23,131 nucleotides of DNA from positions 1 to 23,131 of IMG/VR virus record IMGVR_UViG_3300046689_000144. One strand, written 5' to 3'. Under the pieces are notes generated by a model. That model saw only the letters and a list, made by a program, of their open reading frames with translations, was not told where the DNA came from and ran no database searches. Shown here in pieces: positions 15,988-21,795 of this stretch. The translations under genes were made by a program, and so were the position numbers. Source of the stretch: a virus. Each line of letters begins with the position of its first letter. Within the stretch, counting starts at the first letter, position 1.

Positions 15988-16751
15988 GTGCGCGGGTCGT
16001 CCTGCACCGTGATGCCGCCGCGTGCCCGCGCCACCTCGCCCAGATAGTCGCGCTGCATCAGGACGCGCTTGTGCGCGCCCGGCGGGCGCGTGCTCTTCGC
16101 GTTCCAGTCTTCCACGTAGGCGCCGAACTTCGCGATCTGGTTCTTCTCCGCGTCGGGATCCTTCCGCAGCCGCTCCAGCTGGGCGGCAGCGTAGTGCGCG
16201 ATGCCCCAGTGGAACGGCTCCAAGTCAGGGCGCCCGTCGAACGGCACCTCGGTGTCGAGCACCATGTCGGCGGCGTTGGCCTGAATCGGGACGACCAGTT
16301 CCCACGTCTCGCTCGCCGGGATCGCAGGCTTCGGAAAGAACGCGAGGTAGTTGATCCCGTCGCGCGGGTCGTGGACGATGGCCTGCGGCGACCCGCTACT
16401 CGCACTGTCGCGCCAGCCCGGCAATGCCTCATCCGCATACGCCGTTGAGCGGATGACGAGCGTGCTCGCAGTCTTCGCGCTGTTCGCCACCGTCGTCACG
16501 CGCAGCCGCAGCGGCGCCCGTCCGAACGCGACAAAGCGACTCGCGCTCGCCGTGTCGAGGTTGTAGAGCAGCGTGCCCGCGATGACGGGGATGACGACCT
16601 CTTTCGAGATCGAGATCTTCCCGAGCCGGGCGAACTCTTTCTGCGCGCGGTTGACGGCGTACTTCCGCCGCACGGTCGTGAACAGCTGCGTGACATCCGC
16701 GCTGCCCAGTTCGTGGTTGACGGCCTCGCCGTAGAGGTCGGCGAACGTCAT
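15984..16751 (-). CDS. Head-tail adaptor (connector ring) protein candidate, 255 aa
   Basis: The N-terminal half holds helices (FADLYGEAVNHELGSADVTQ, RRKYAVNRAQKEFARLG), then a strand-rich middle (VVIPVIAGTLLYNLD, STLVIRSTAYADEALPGW, INYLAFFPKPAIPASETWEL). A C-terminal helical part follows (FHWGIAHYAAAQLERLR...FGAYVEDWNAK) with a basic tail (KRVLMQRDYLG). The order 'aln-aq-e...lg', a strand core with ylaffP.P, an acidic loop (VLDTEVPFDGRPDLEPFHW) and a helix near 'a..qlerl' is that of adaptor proteins that bind below the portal in short-tailed phages. Size and position after the capsid genes agree. It overlaps the downstream small Cys/His gene by ATGA. A different gateway or stopper protein is possible. 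Confidence 0.6.
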   Translation of the reverse strand: MTFADLYGEAVNHELGSADVTQLFTTVRRKYAVNRAQKEFARLGKISISKEVVIPVIAGTLLYNLDTASASRFVAFGRAPLRLRVTTVANSAKTASTLVIRSTAYADEALPGWRDSASSGSPQAIVHDPRDGINYLAFFPKPAIPASETWELVVPIQANAADMVLDTEVPFDGRPDLEPFHWGIAHYAAAQLERLRKDPDAEKNQIAKFGAYVEDWNAKSTRPPGAHKRVLMQRDYLGEVARARGGITVQDDPRT

Positions 16752-16755
16752 GGCG

Positions 16756-17082
16756 TCACCGCCCGACGAGATAGACCGTGCCGGTGCCGCCCGTGAGGGG
16801 CGTCGTGATGCGCGCCCGCACCGCCTTTGCCGTCCCGGCCAGCCGCACCGGGGCCGCGACGCCGACGATGAAGGTGACCGCCGCGCCGATGATCGTCCAC
16901 GTCCCCGCGTAGTTGATGTCGTGACTCTCTTCGATGGTCACCGCGCCCGCGCTCACGCCCGCGCCCCCGACGACGTAGAAGCAGAGGTTCGCGCAGCCTG
17001 CCACGTCCACGCCGGGCGAGGTGCCCGACGCCACGTTGGCGAGCAGCGGACGGTCGATCAGCGGAACCGTCAGGCCAGCCAT
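16756..17082 (-). CDS. Small beta-rich virion protein, 108 aa
   Basis: I use ATG 17082; the frame is open further upstream, but those codons lie inside the previous gene and have no suitable start context. The product is almost all beta strand with Gly/Ala/Thr/Val alternation (CANLCFYVVGGAGVSAGAVTI, TWTIIGAAVTFIVG, AVRARITTPLTGGTGTVYLV). This is the make-up of compact Ig-like or jelly-roll units found in phage head decoration and tail tube proteins. It starts 2 bases after the stop of the previous beta-rich gene and ends 4 bases before the adaptor. It could decorate the capsid or cap the connector; the exact role is unknown. Confidence 0.55.
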   Translation of the reverse strand: MAGLTVPLIDRPLLANVASGTSPGVDVAGCANLCFYVVGGAGVSAGAVTIEESHDINYAGTWTIIGAAVTFIVGVAAPVRLAGTAKAVRARITTPLTGGTGTVYLVGR

Positions 17083-17084
17083 CG

Positions 17085-17522
17085 CTAGAAGGCTCCACCC
17101 GCCAGCGAGTAGATGGTGACCGCCGGGTTCAGGCCGGGGTTGTTGACGACGACCATGAACGCCCGCGCGTTGTTCTGCGTGACCGTGATCGCGGCAGGCG
17201 ACAGCGTCACGCCCGTGCCCGCGACAATCGTGGACGCGAACGCGGCGGCGCTGCTGTTTCGAATCACGAACTCGTACGTGTGCCCCGCCACCGGAGGCCG
17301 ACCCATCACCGTCAGCGCGTCCACGATCTGCTGCGCCGTGGGCGTCGTGTCGTTGCGCGCCGCGCCGTTGCAGTCGCGCAGGATGAGGCGCTGCATCAGG
17401 TCGGTCGCGAGGAACGTCACGGGACCGGCGGTGTTGTAGTTGGGCAAGCCCGCCTGATCGAGCGGACGGAAGCAGTAGTCGATGATCTTGCGGCCCATCG
17501 CGAAGAGGCCAGTTTGATGCAC
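17085..17522 (-). CDS. Small beta-rich virion protein, GTG start, 145 aa
   Basis: GTG 17522 is the start: AGGAG lies 6 bases upstream. An ATG further in (FAMGRK) is less well placed. The N-terminal 45 residues (KIIDYCFRPLDQAGLPNYN) are followed by a helical part (QQIVDALTVMG). The C-terminal 60 residues are a Thr/Val-rich beta unit (YEFVIRNSSAAAFASTIVAG, TLSPAAITVTQNNARAFMVV, AVTIYSLAGGAF). The phrase 'RN-SAAAF-STIVAGTGVTL' is a type of strand repeat I associate with phage head and tail decoration proteins. It is the first gene after the capsid hairpins and may be less transcribed than the capsid gene. Confidence 0.6.
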   Translation of the reverse strand: MHQTGLFAMGRKIIDYCFRPLDQAGLPNYNTAGPVTFLATDLMQRLILRDCNGAARNDTTPTAQQIVDALTVMGRPPVAGHTYEFVIRNSSAAAFASTIVAGTGVTLSPAAITVTQNNARAFMVVVNNPGLNPAVTIYSLAGGAF

Positions 17523-17552
17523 AGCAGGCTCCTAGTCTGAACAGCGAACGAA

Positions 17553-17572
17553 AGTGTTCCCCGTGGAACACT
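17553..17572 (-). terminator. 8-bp perfect hairpin with T-rich tail, also a near match to a parS site
   Basis: Bases 17553-17560 and 17565-17572 form a perfect 8-bp stem with a 4-base loop. On the minus strand it is followed by TTCGTTCG, a weak T-rich tail. With the larger hairpin just upstream, it could trim or end transcripts leaving the capsid gene. The central 16 bases read TGTTCCACGGGGAACA on the minus strand, one base different from TGTTCCACGTGGAACA, a parS-type sequence of GC-rich bacteria. The two readings are not exclusive and neither is proven. Confidence 0.45.
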
Positions 17573-17575
17573 ACG

Positions 17576-17616
17576 GGCCGAGCGCGCGGGTATGGCTAAT
17601 TCCCGCACGCTCGGCC
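17576..17616 (-). terminator. Strong 15-bp hairpin immediately downstream of the capsid gene
   Basis: Nine base pairs (17608-17616 with 17576-17584), one pair that is a G-U wobble only in minus-strand RNA (17607 with 17585), and five further pairs (17602-17606 with 17586-17590) form a stem with an 11-base loop. It starts 14 bases after the capsid stop. The wobble pair argues that the structure works in the minus-strand transcript. There is no T-run directly after it, so it may protect the capsid mRNA 3' end or act with the second hairpin as a partial terminator. Confidence 0.6.
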
Positions 17617-17629
17617 ATCCCACGGCGGG

Positions 17630-18547
17630 CTATGCGCCAGCCGTGCCGTAGATGTTCTGCCAGAGGAACGCGTCCCACGCCTGCCGGAAGCGGACCTTGT
17701 AGATCCGGTTGCCGGTGCGCGCGTCCTGCATGGCAGGGGCGGCGGTGATCCCGACGCGGTCCACGCAGACCAGCCCGTGCGTTTCCTTCGCATCGGCGAC
17801 GAGGAACCACGCGTCCTGATCCGTCAGGTAGGGGTTGGTGAGGATGCGGATGTTGCGCCGACGCTTGATCGGGTTCACATCGTTGTCCACGCTCCCCGGC
17901 AGCAGCGTGCTGTTGAGCAGGCGGTCGGCCAGCATCTCCAGCTGCGGCGGCACGTAGAGGATCCAGTTCATCACGGGCGCGACCAGCTGCCCGCTCTCCA
18001 GCTTCGTGTCCGTCTGCACATCGACAATCGCCTGATTCAGCGAGTCGTAGCTCAGGTCGGCATCCGTCGCCGGACGGTTGCGCGCGGTGCCGCCCCCGGC
18101 CAAGACGTGCGCCGTGTTGAAGAGCGACACACCATCGGGCGCCAGCTGCGTCGAGAACCCGAGGTTGAACGGGATCGCCGCGTACTTCTCCTGCACGACG
18201 CGCGCGGAGAACGCGAGCCACGACGCCTGCCGCTGCAGCACGTCGAACTGGTCGTCTTCCATCGCCGTCTCGGTGACTTCGAAGCCGAGGCCGAACTCGA
18301 CCGGCGTCACGTCCTTGCTGTAGCCGGGCCGAATCAGGTCGAAGGCGTAGATGCTGCCCTCGGGCTTCTCGGGCACGTCGCCGAACGGCGTGACGGTCTG
18401 GAACCGTTCGAACTTGCGCGAGGAACTCTTGCGCGAGTAGATGTCGGTCCAGATGGGGGGAAGCTCTTTCAGCTGCTTGCCGAGCAGCGCGTACACCGTC
18501 TTATCGACGTTGTCGTAGAGCGCCGCAAAAGTTCCGCGTACTTGCAT
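17630..18547 (-). CDS. Major capsid protein, Mu gpT-like, 305 aa
   Basis: GAGGAG precedes the ATG. The protein has the order and spacing expected of Mu-type major head subunit gpT: an N-terminal helical arm, VTPFGDVPEKPEG (about 51-64), then GLGFEVTETAMEDDQFDVL (about 85-104; the EDD pair is characteristic), a helical part, DGVSLFNTAHVL (about 138-149), YDSLNQAIVDVQ, ILYVPPQLEMLADRLLNSTL (about 197-216) and ILTNPYLTDQDAWFLVAD. The length equals that of Mu gpT as I recall it. It would have an HK97-type fold and form the shell. It follows a decoration candidate and is followed by strong hairpins, as expected for a highly expressed capsid gene. Confidence 0.85.
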   Translation of the reverse strand: MQVRGTFAALYDNVDKTVYALLGKQLKELPPIWTDIYSRKSSSRKFERFQTVTPFGDVPEKPEGSIYAFDLIRPGYSKDVTPVEFGLGFEVTETAMEDDQFDVLQRQASWLAFSARVVQEKYAAIPFNLGFSTQLAPDGVSLFNTAHVLAGGGTARNRPATDADLSYDSLNQAIVDVQTDTKLESGQLVAPVMNWILYVPPQLEMLADRLLNSTLLPGSVDNDVNPIKRRRNIRILTNPYLTDQDAWFLVADAKETHGLVCVDRVGITAAPAMQDARTGNRIYKVRFRQAWDAFLWQNIYGTAGA

Positions 18548-18575
18548 GATGATCTCCTCGGGAACTGATGAGCGA

Positions 18576-19046
18576 CTACGAGGTCTGCGGCGTCCGCACC
18601 GCGTTCATAAACTTGCAGACGACCTTCCCGTTCACGTCGCCGACCGCGTCGATCAGTTCCGTGACGGTGACCGCCTTATTGGTCGTGTCGGCAAGGTTCA
18701 CGCGGAAGATGTCGCGGCCAGCGGCCACGTCGTACGTGAGGCCGAACTGCGCGCCGACGTTGGCGAGCGCGAGCGTGCCGGTGTCGGCGACGCGGGCCTG
18801 ATACTCGGTGTTCTCGTCGGCCATGTAGACGCCGATCTTGCGTCCGGTGACCCCGCTCGCGGCTTCGGCGGCGATGCCCACGATAGCGGCCACCGCTGCG
18901 GTCGCACCCTTCACGATGCTCCCGGCGCTGAGAATGACGAGATGCCCCGGCCTGAAGGTCTGCGCCGCGCCTTCAAGGAAGTACATGATCCGGGTGTTGC
19001 GGTACGGACGAAAGCCGTCACCTGCCCCGGCAGTGAATGTCACCAT
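18576..19046 (-). CDS. Head decoration / cement protein candidate, 156 aa
   Basis: I choose ATG 19046, with GAGGG 5 bases upstream. The longer in-frame ORF to 19157 would run into the structured non-coding leader. The product is beta-rich with Gly and Ala (GHLVILSAGSIVKGATAAVA, AIVGIAAEAASGVTGRKIGV, then VADTGTLALANVGAQFGLTYDV) and ends KFMNAVRTPQTS. Small beta-barrel proteins directly before the major capsid gene usually stabilise or decorate the shell, and the repeated 'VxGI...G..i.vy.a' phrase suits this. It is the first gene after the promoter and leader and starts 28 bases before the capsid ribosome-binding region, so the two are co-transcribed. Confidence 0.65.
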   Translation of the reverse strand: MVTFTAGAGDGFRPYRNTRIMYFLEGAAQTFRPGHLVILSAGSIVKGATAAVAAIVGIAAEAASGVTGRKIGVYMADENTEYQARVADTGTLALANVGAQFGLTYDVAAGRDIFRVNLADTTNKAVTVTELIDAVGDVNGKVVCKFMNAVRTPQTS

Positions 19047-19288
19047 GGAACCCTCGCCCTGATGGTCCGCGCGAGCGCGCAGACAAGTGTCTTCGGGGTT
19101 GCGGGTTGGCCTCGACGCAGTCGCAAGCGGCCAACCGAGGCTCGCGAGCAGCAGCACGCGCTGGGGTCACACCGTGTGCCCCGGCACGCGTGATACCGGG
19201 GAGGCGAAAGACGGTGGGGCAGCTGGACACAGAGGCGCGTGCCACTGGAGTAACACGCGGGAACCGTTGGAACTGCCCCGACCGTCAG
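19047..19288 (-). promoter_or_regulatory. Long structured 5' leader of the decoration/capsid genes
   Basis: About 240 bases without a convincing gene separate the promoter from the decoration start. In the minus-strand RNA I find, in order: an outer stem of 12 pairs with one bulge (19273-19285 with 19211-19222) enclosing a 6-bp hairpin (19254-19259 with 19236-19241); a 6-bp stem (19196-19201 with 19179-19184); a competing 8-bp stem with a one-base bulge (19179-19182 plus CACA with 19163-19178), which uses the same GGGG and so excludes the former; and a perfect 8-bp stem (19129-19136 with 19104-19111) with a 4-bp inner helix. AACCC segments at about 19097-19108 could pair with GGGUU of the ribosome-binding region. 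This looks like a cis-regulatory RNA, possibly a switch. Confidence 0.55.
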
Positions 19289-19294
19289 CGACGA

Positions 19295-19323
19295 AGGTTA
19301 CGGCGCGACGCCGTCGCTGTCAA
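19295..19323 (-). promoter_or_regulatory. Sigma70-type promoter ahead of the capsid genes
   Basis: The minus strand has a perfect -35 box TTGACA (19318-19323), a 17-base spacer and TAACCT (19295-19300), which fits the TAnnnT -10 pattern of GC-rich bacteria. Transcription would start near 19288, right before the first leader stem. The promoter begins 4 bases after the stop of the membrane protein gene, so it gives the decoration and capsid genes extra transcription over read-through from the portal side. Confidence 0.55.
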
Positions 19324-19327
19324 GCCG

Positions 19328-19528
19328 TCAGAAGAACGCGGGCGGCTCCGGCCCGAACAGCACGTAGAGGATCACCAGCGCGGCGAACGCGAACCGCAGC
19401 AGCGTGATCGCCGGACCTCCCGGGATCGGCATCCCCACCAGCTGCAGCAGCAGCGGGATGACGAACGCGAGGATGACGACGAGGATCACCGCGTAAACGA
19501 GCCGCCAGAGCAGTGCCTTGAGGTTCAT
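19328..19528 (-). CDS. Small two-helix membrane protein, holin candidate, 66 aa
   Basis: ATG 19528 is chosen: the longer in-frame ORF to 19675 overlaps the previous gene and adds only Arg/Ser-rich shadow sequence. AGGAG lies about 10 bases upstream and overlaps the previous TAG stop. The N-terminus is short with one Lys and one Arg, then a long hydrophobic helix (residues about 10-30: VYAVILVVILAFVIPLLLQL), a Pro/Gly turn (GMPIPGGP) and a second hydrophobic helix (about 42-59: LLRFAFAALVILYVLFG). The tail is PEPPAFF. Size and two helices fit a class II holin, but no endolysin is visible nearby, so an assembly or membrane role is possible. Confidence 0.55.
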   Translation of the reverse strand: MNLKALLWRLVYAVILVVILAFVIPLLLQLVGMPIPGGPAITLLRFAFAALVILYVLFGPEPPAFF

Positions 19529-19541
19529 GGCCCAAAAGCTC

Positions 19542-20216
19542 CTATGGTTGATGTTCACCGGGATCTGCCGCTGCATCGAGCGGGCCAGTGTCGGGGCTGA
19601 CGAGGCGGTCGCGCCCCACCTTGATCGAGCCGACCACCTCGCCCACCCCTTCGCTGTCCTCCGGGGACAGCCCACGCGCGACCGCAGCCGCGATGGCTGA
19701 ATCTTTCAACGCGCGCCCCGTCATCGTGCGCGCGTGCTTCTCATGCTGCTTGGCCTTGATGCGCCGGTAGAGCGCCATCGGCATCTTCATCAGCGCCTCG
19801 CGCCCGCCCTCGCTGCGCCGCACGAACTCGTCGGTCTTCGACGGGTTGCTGATGACATCCGCCGTCTGCAGTTCCTCCCACCGCACGGGCGCGTAGCCGA
19901 GGCTCTGCTGCGCGATGTGGTGGCGGTTCGGCATCGCGAGGTTGATCCAGCGGAGGTACCACTTGCGCCGGATGCCGCGCGGGTCTTCGTGCTCCAGCGG
20001 CTCGTCCTTCAGCCGGATCGGCAGCGCGTTGGGCAGGTTCGGATCCGTCAGGCGCCGCCCGGCGACCTCGATGTTCGCGAAGTCTTTGAACGCGTCCACC
20101 AGATCGGCGTCGGTCGCGCGCAGCCCCTGCTGCTTGATCGTCTCTTTGACGCGCCCCTTGACCGCCTTCTGGAGCTTCTCGGTTTCTATTTCGAGGCGAC
20201 TCTTCACATGGGCCAT
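19542..20216 (-). CDS. Conserved-looking phage protein of unknown function, 224 aa
   Basis: The N-terminus is a Lys/Glu-rich helix (VKSRLEIETEKLQKAVKG). Residues about 75-165 look like the folded core, with many aromatic, Arg and His residues: RRKWYLRWINLAMPNRHHIA, LGYAPVRWEELQTADVI, FVRRSEGGREALMKMPMALY and RRIKAKQHEKHARTM. The C-terminus is polar and disordered. The core resembles conserved proteins that sit beside scaffold and capsid genes in other phages, as far as I can recall, but I cannot name the family. It starts 3 bases after the scaffold-like stop. An assembly role in the procapsid is plausible; a DNA- or RNA-binding role would also fit the basic residues. Confidence 0.55.
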   Translation of the reverse strand: MAHVKSRLEIETEKLQKAVKGRVKETIKQQGLRATDADLVDAFKDFANIEVAGRRLTDPNLPNALPIRLKDEPLEHEDPRGIRRKWYLRWINLAMPNRHHIAQQSLGYAPVRWEELQTADVISNPSKTDEFVRRSEGGREALMKMPMALYRRIKAKQHEKHARTMTGRALKDSAIAAAVARGLSPEDSEGVGEVVGSIKVGRDRLVSPDTGPLDAAADPGEHQP

Positions 20217-20219
20217 GAG

Positions 20220-21182
20220 CTATTCCAATCGGTTGGGCTGGCCGGGGATGAAGTTGTTCAGCGACGCGTTGATCTGCTCGTCCTTCAGGCCCGTCGAGCG
20301 CAGCCGCTCGCGGAACACGTCGTCCAGCTGCGCGCCTGCGCGCGGACGCCCGCCGGGCGCTTCAGTGAACAGCGGCGGGCGGGCGCCCATGCGCTGCATC
20401 GGGGTGCCTCTGGGTTGCATCTGACGGGGCTGTCCGTTCTGCGGGGGCTGCGCCCCGAGCATGGTCTGGGTGCCCAGCGCCATCATCAGGACGGCCTGCT
20501 GCACCTCGGGGTTGTTGAGGTGTTCGGGCGGCGTCGCCTGCAGCCCCTGATAGACGAGGTTGCGGTCGATGCCGAACTGGTCGGCGACCTGCAGCACGCG
20601 GTTGATGACCGGCTGCGAGGCCAGCGTGATCGTCGTCTGCTGCAGCGGCCCGAGCGCCTGCCGCACCATCGTCTCGGTGCGCTTGCGGTCCCGCAGCACG
20701 ATGCGCGCGGCGGTGCGAAGGTCGGGCTGGCCCTGCGCGTCGTAGAGGCCGAGGTCTTGCGCGACCTCCTGCGCCTCCTGCACCAGCGCCTGATCCTCGG
20801 CGCTCATCTCGCCGGGCTTGCGCGGCGGCGGTTGCCCCGTCGTCGCGGCGTGCAGCAGTTCCATCCCGCCGGGCAGGCTCATCACCTGCCGCAGCAGTTC
20901 CTGCGACTGCGCGAGGTTCTGCTCCAGCCCCTGCCGCTTCTCGCGCTCGCGGACGAGGTCGCCCACGACACTGCGGCGTCCCGGCGGGGCGTCGGGTTCC
21001 TCTGGCTCTTCCGGCTCGGCCTCGGGCGGCTCCGGCGGTCCCTGATCGTCAGGGTCGGTCAGCGGCTGCGACAGATCGGGCGGGGGTGGTTCAGCGGGCG
21101 CCTGCTGCGGCGCCTGCGGGAGGGTCTGTGCGGTGGCGGGGGGCATTCCCCCGGTTGCGTCTTCCAGCACCACGTCGGCCAT
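20220..21182 (-). CDS. Scaffolding protein candidate, 320 aa
   Basis: The start overlaps the stop of the GroES-like gene by one base (TAATG). Residues 1-70 are very acidic and Pro-rich (EPPEAEPEEPEEPDAPPG). A coiled-coil helix follows (about 74-103: GDLVREREKRQGLEQNLAQS) and then other helices (EDQALVQEAQEVAQDLGLYD, LRTAARIVLRDRKRTE). The C-terminal third is Gln/Pro/Arg-rich with a helical end (QLDDVFRERLRSTGLKDEQI). Acidic, elongated and helical proteins located between portal and capsid genes are normally scaffolds that shape the procapsid and then leave. No protease motif is visible, so any removal would be without an internal enzyme, or by one outside this window. Confidence 0.65.
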   Translation of the reverse strand: MADVVLEDATGGMPPATAQTLPQAPQQAPAEPPPPDLSQPLTDPDDQGPPEPPEAEPEEPEEPDAPPGRRSVVGDLVREREKRQGLEQNLAQSQELLRQVMSLPGGMELLHAATTGQPPPRKPGEMSAEDQALVQEAQEVAQDLGLYDAQGQPDLRTAARIVLRDRKRTETMVRQALGPLQQTTITLASQPVINRVLQVADQFGIDRNLVYQGLQATPPEHLNNPEVQQAVLMMALGTQTMLGAQPPQNGQPRQMQPRGTPMQRMGARPPLFTEAPGGRPRAGAQLDDVFRERLRSTGLKDEQINASLNNFIPGQPNRLE

Positions 21183-21445
21183 TACTCACGCTCCACGACG
21201 GCGTCCAGCGCCGTCTCCGGCACCAGCACGCACGGTCGCCCATCCACCTGCACCTCTTCGACGGCGTAGCTGTCGAAGATCACGCGGTCGAGCGGCTTCA
21301 CGCTGGTGACGGCATCGCCTACTTGTAACACGATGCCCGTGCGGTCAGCGTCTTCGCGCGGCTTCGGCAGGAACACCAAGAACTGCGACCGCCACTCCGT
21401 GCGCGGCGGCAGTGCCACCAAGACGAGGTCGCTTCGCAGGGTCAC
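21182..21445 (-). CDS. GroES-like co-chaperonin, GTG start, 87 aa
   Basis: GTG 21445 overlaps the previous stop (GTGA), and no later ATG fits. The protein lines up with GroES/Cpn10 from end to end: an N-terminal strand (DLVLVALPP, about 6-14), a disordered stretch with hydrophobic FLVFL (22-26) where GroES has its mobile loop with IVL, then TGIVLQVGDAV (36-46), DRVIFDSYAVEEVQVDG (53-69) and a final strand (ETALDAVVE, 77-85). Relative to Escherichia coli GroES the roof hairpin is missing, as in some other phage versions. It lies between portal and scaffold genes, so it probably works with host GroEL to fold the capsid protein, as T4 gp31 does. The alignment is by eye. Confidence 0.6.
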   Translation of the reverse strand: MTLRSDLVLVALPPRTEWRSQFLVFLPKPREDADRTGIVLQVGDAVTSVKPLDRVIFDSYAVEEVQVDGRPCVLVPETALDAVVERE

Positions 21446-21795
21446 TGAGAATATTCCACGGTCGGGCCGAGCGGCGGCGCGTCGGGGTCCGGTGTGCTCT
21501 GCGTCGCGAGCTTGCGCTTGTATTCCTCGACCGCCCGCTCGGGGATGCTGAGGATGTCCACGGCGGCTTCGCGCGCCGCGATGAGGCCGATGGCCTTCTC
21601 GCCGATGGCCTGCGCGCTCCCAGACCGCAGGAGCGTCACGACCGTCTCCGCGAACACCCGTGCCCCGTAGCGCGTCGTGGCCTCGGCGCAGACCACCGCC
21701 CAGCCCGGCGAGACAAGGAGCGCCTCAAGGTCAGCCACGCGCTGCTGGAGGGCATCTGGGTCCGCGCTCGCGCGCGGCGTCGTCCGTCTCGGCAC
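21442..21795 (-). CDS. Small helical protein next to the portal, GTG start, 117 aa
   Basis: GTG 21795 shares a base with the portal stop (TAGTG), and no better start is visible, so translation is probably coupled to the portal gene. The product is helical: a heptad-like helix (ALQQRVADLEALLVSPGW, about 15-32), a second helix (RYGARVFAETVVTLLR) and a third (IGEKAIGLIAAREAAVDILS, then ERAVEEYKRKLA). The C-terminal 20 residues are Pro/Asp-rich. I do not recognise a family. Neighbours on both sides are portal and co-chaperonin genes, suggesting a role in head assembly, such as a portal partner or minor scaffold. Confidence 0.6.
   Translation of the reverse strand: MPRRTTPRASADPDALQQRVADLEALLVSPGWAVVCAEATTRYGARVFAETVVTLLRSGSAQAIGEKAIGLIAAREAAVDILSIPERAVEEYKRKLATQSTPDPDAPPLGPTVEYSQ

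Noticed and set aside
16756-17571. A 271-codon minus-strand frame joining the 108-aa protein with upstream sequence
   Set aside because: The upstream part overlaps the 145-aa gene in another frame and is Arg/His-rich shadow sequence. ATG 17082 gives a coherent beta-rich protein.
17523-17629. A second promoter between the capsid and the 145-aa gene
   Set aside because: I found no convincing -35/-10 pair at a 16-18 base spacing; only the two hairpins and a ribosome-binding site are supported.
19047-19245. Minus-strand frames within the leader (for example 19018-19245)
   Set aside because: They have no ribosome-binding site, run into the decoration gene in another frame and consist of mixed-composition residues; the region has strong RNA structure instead.
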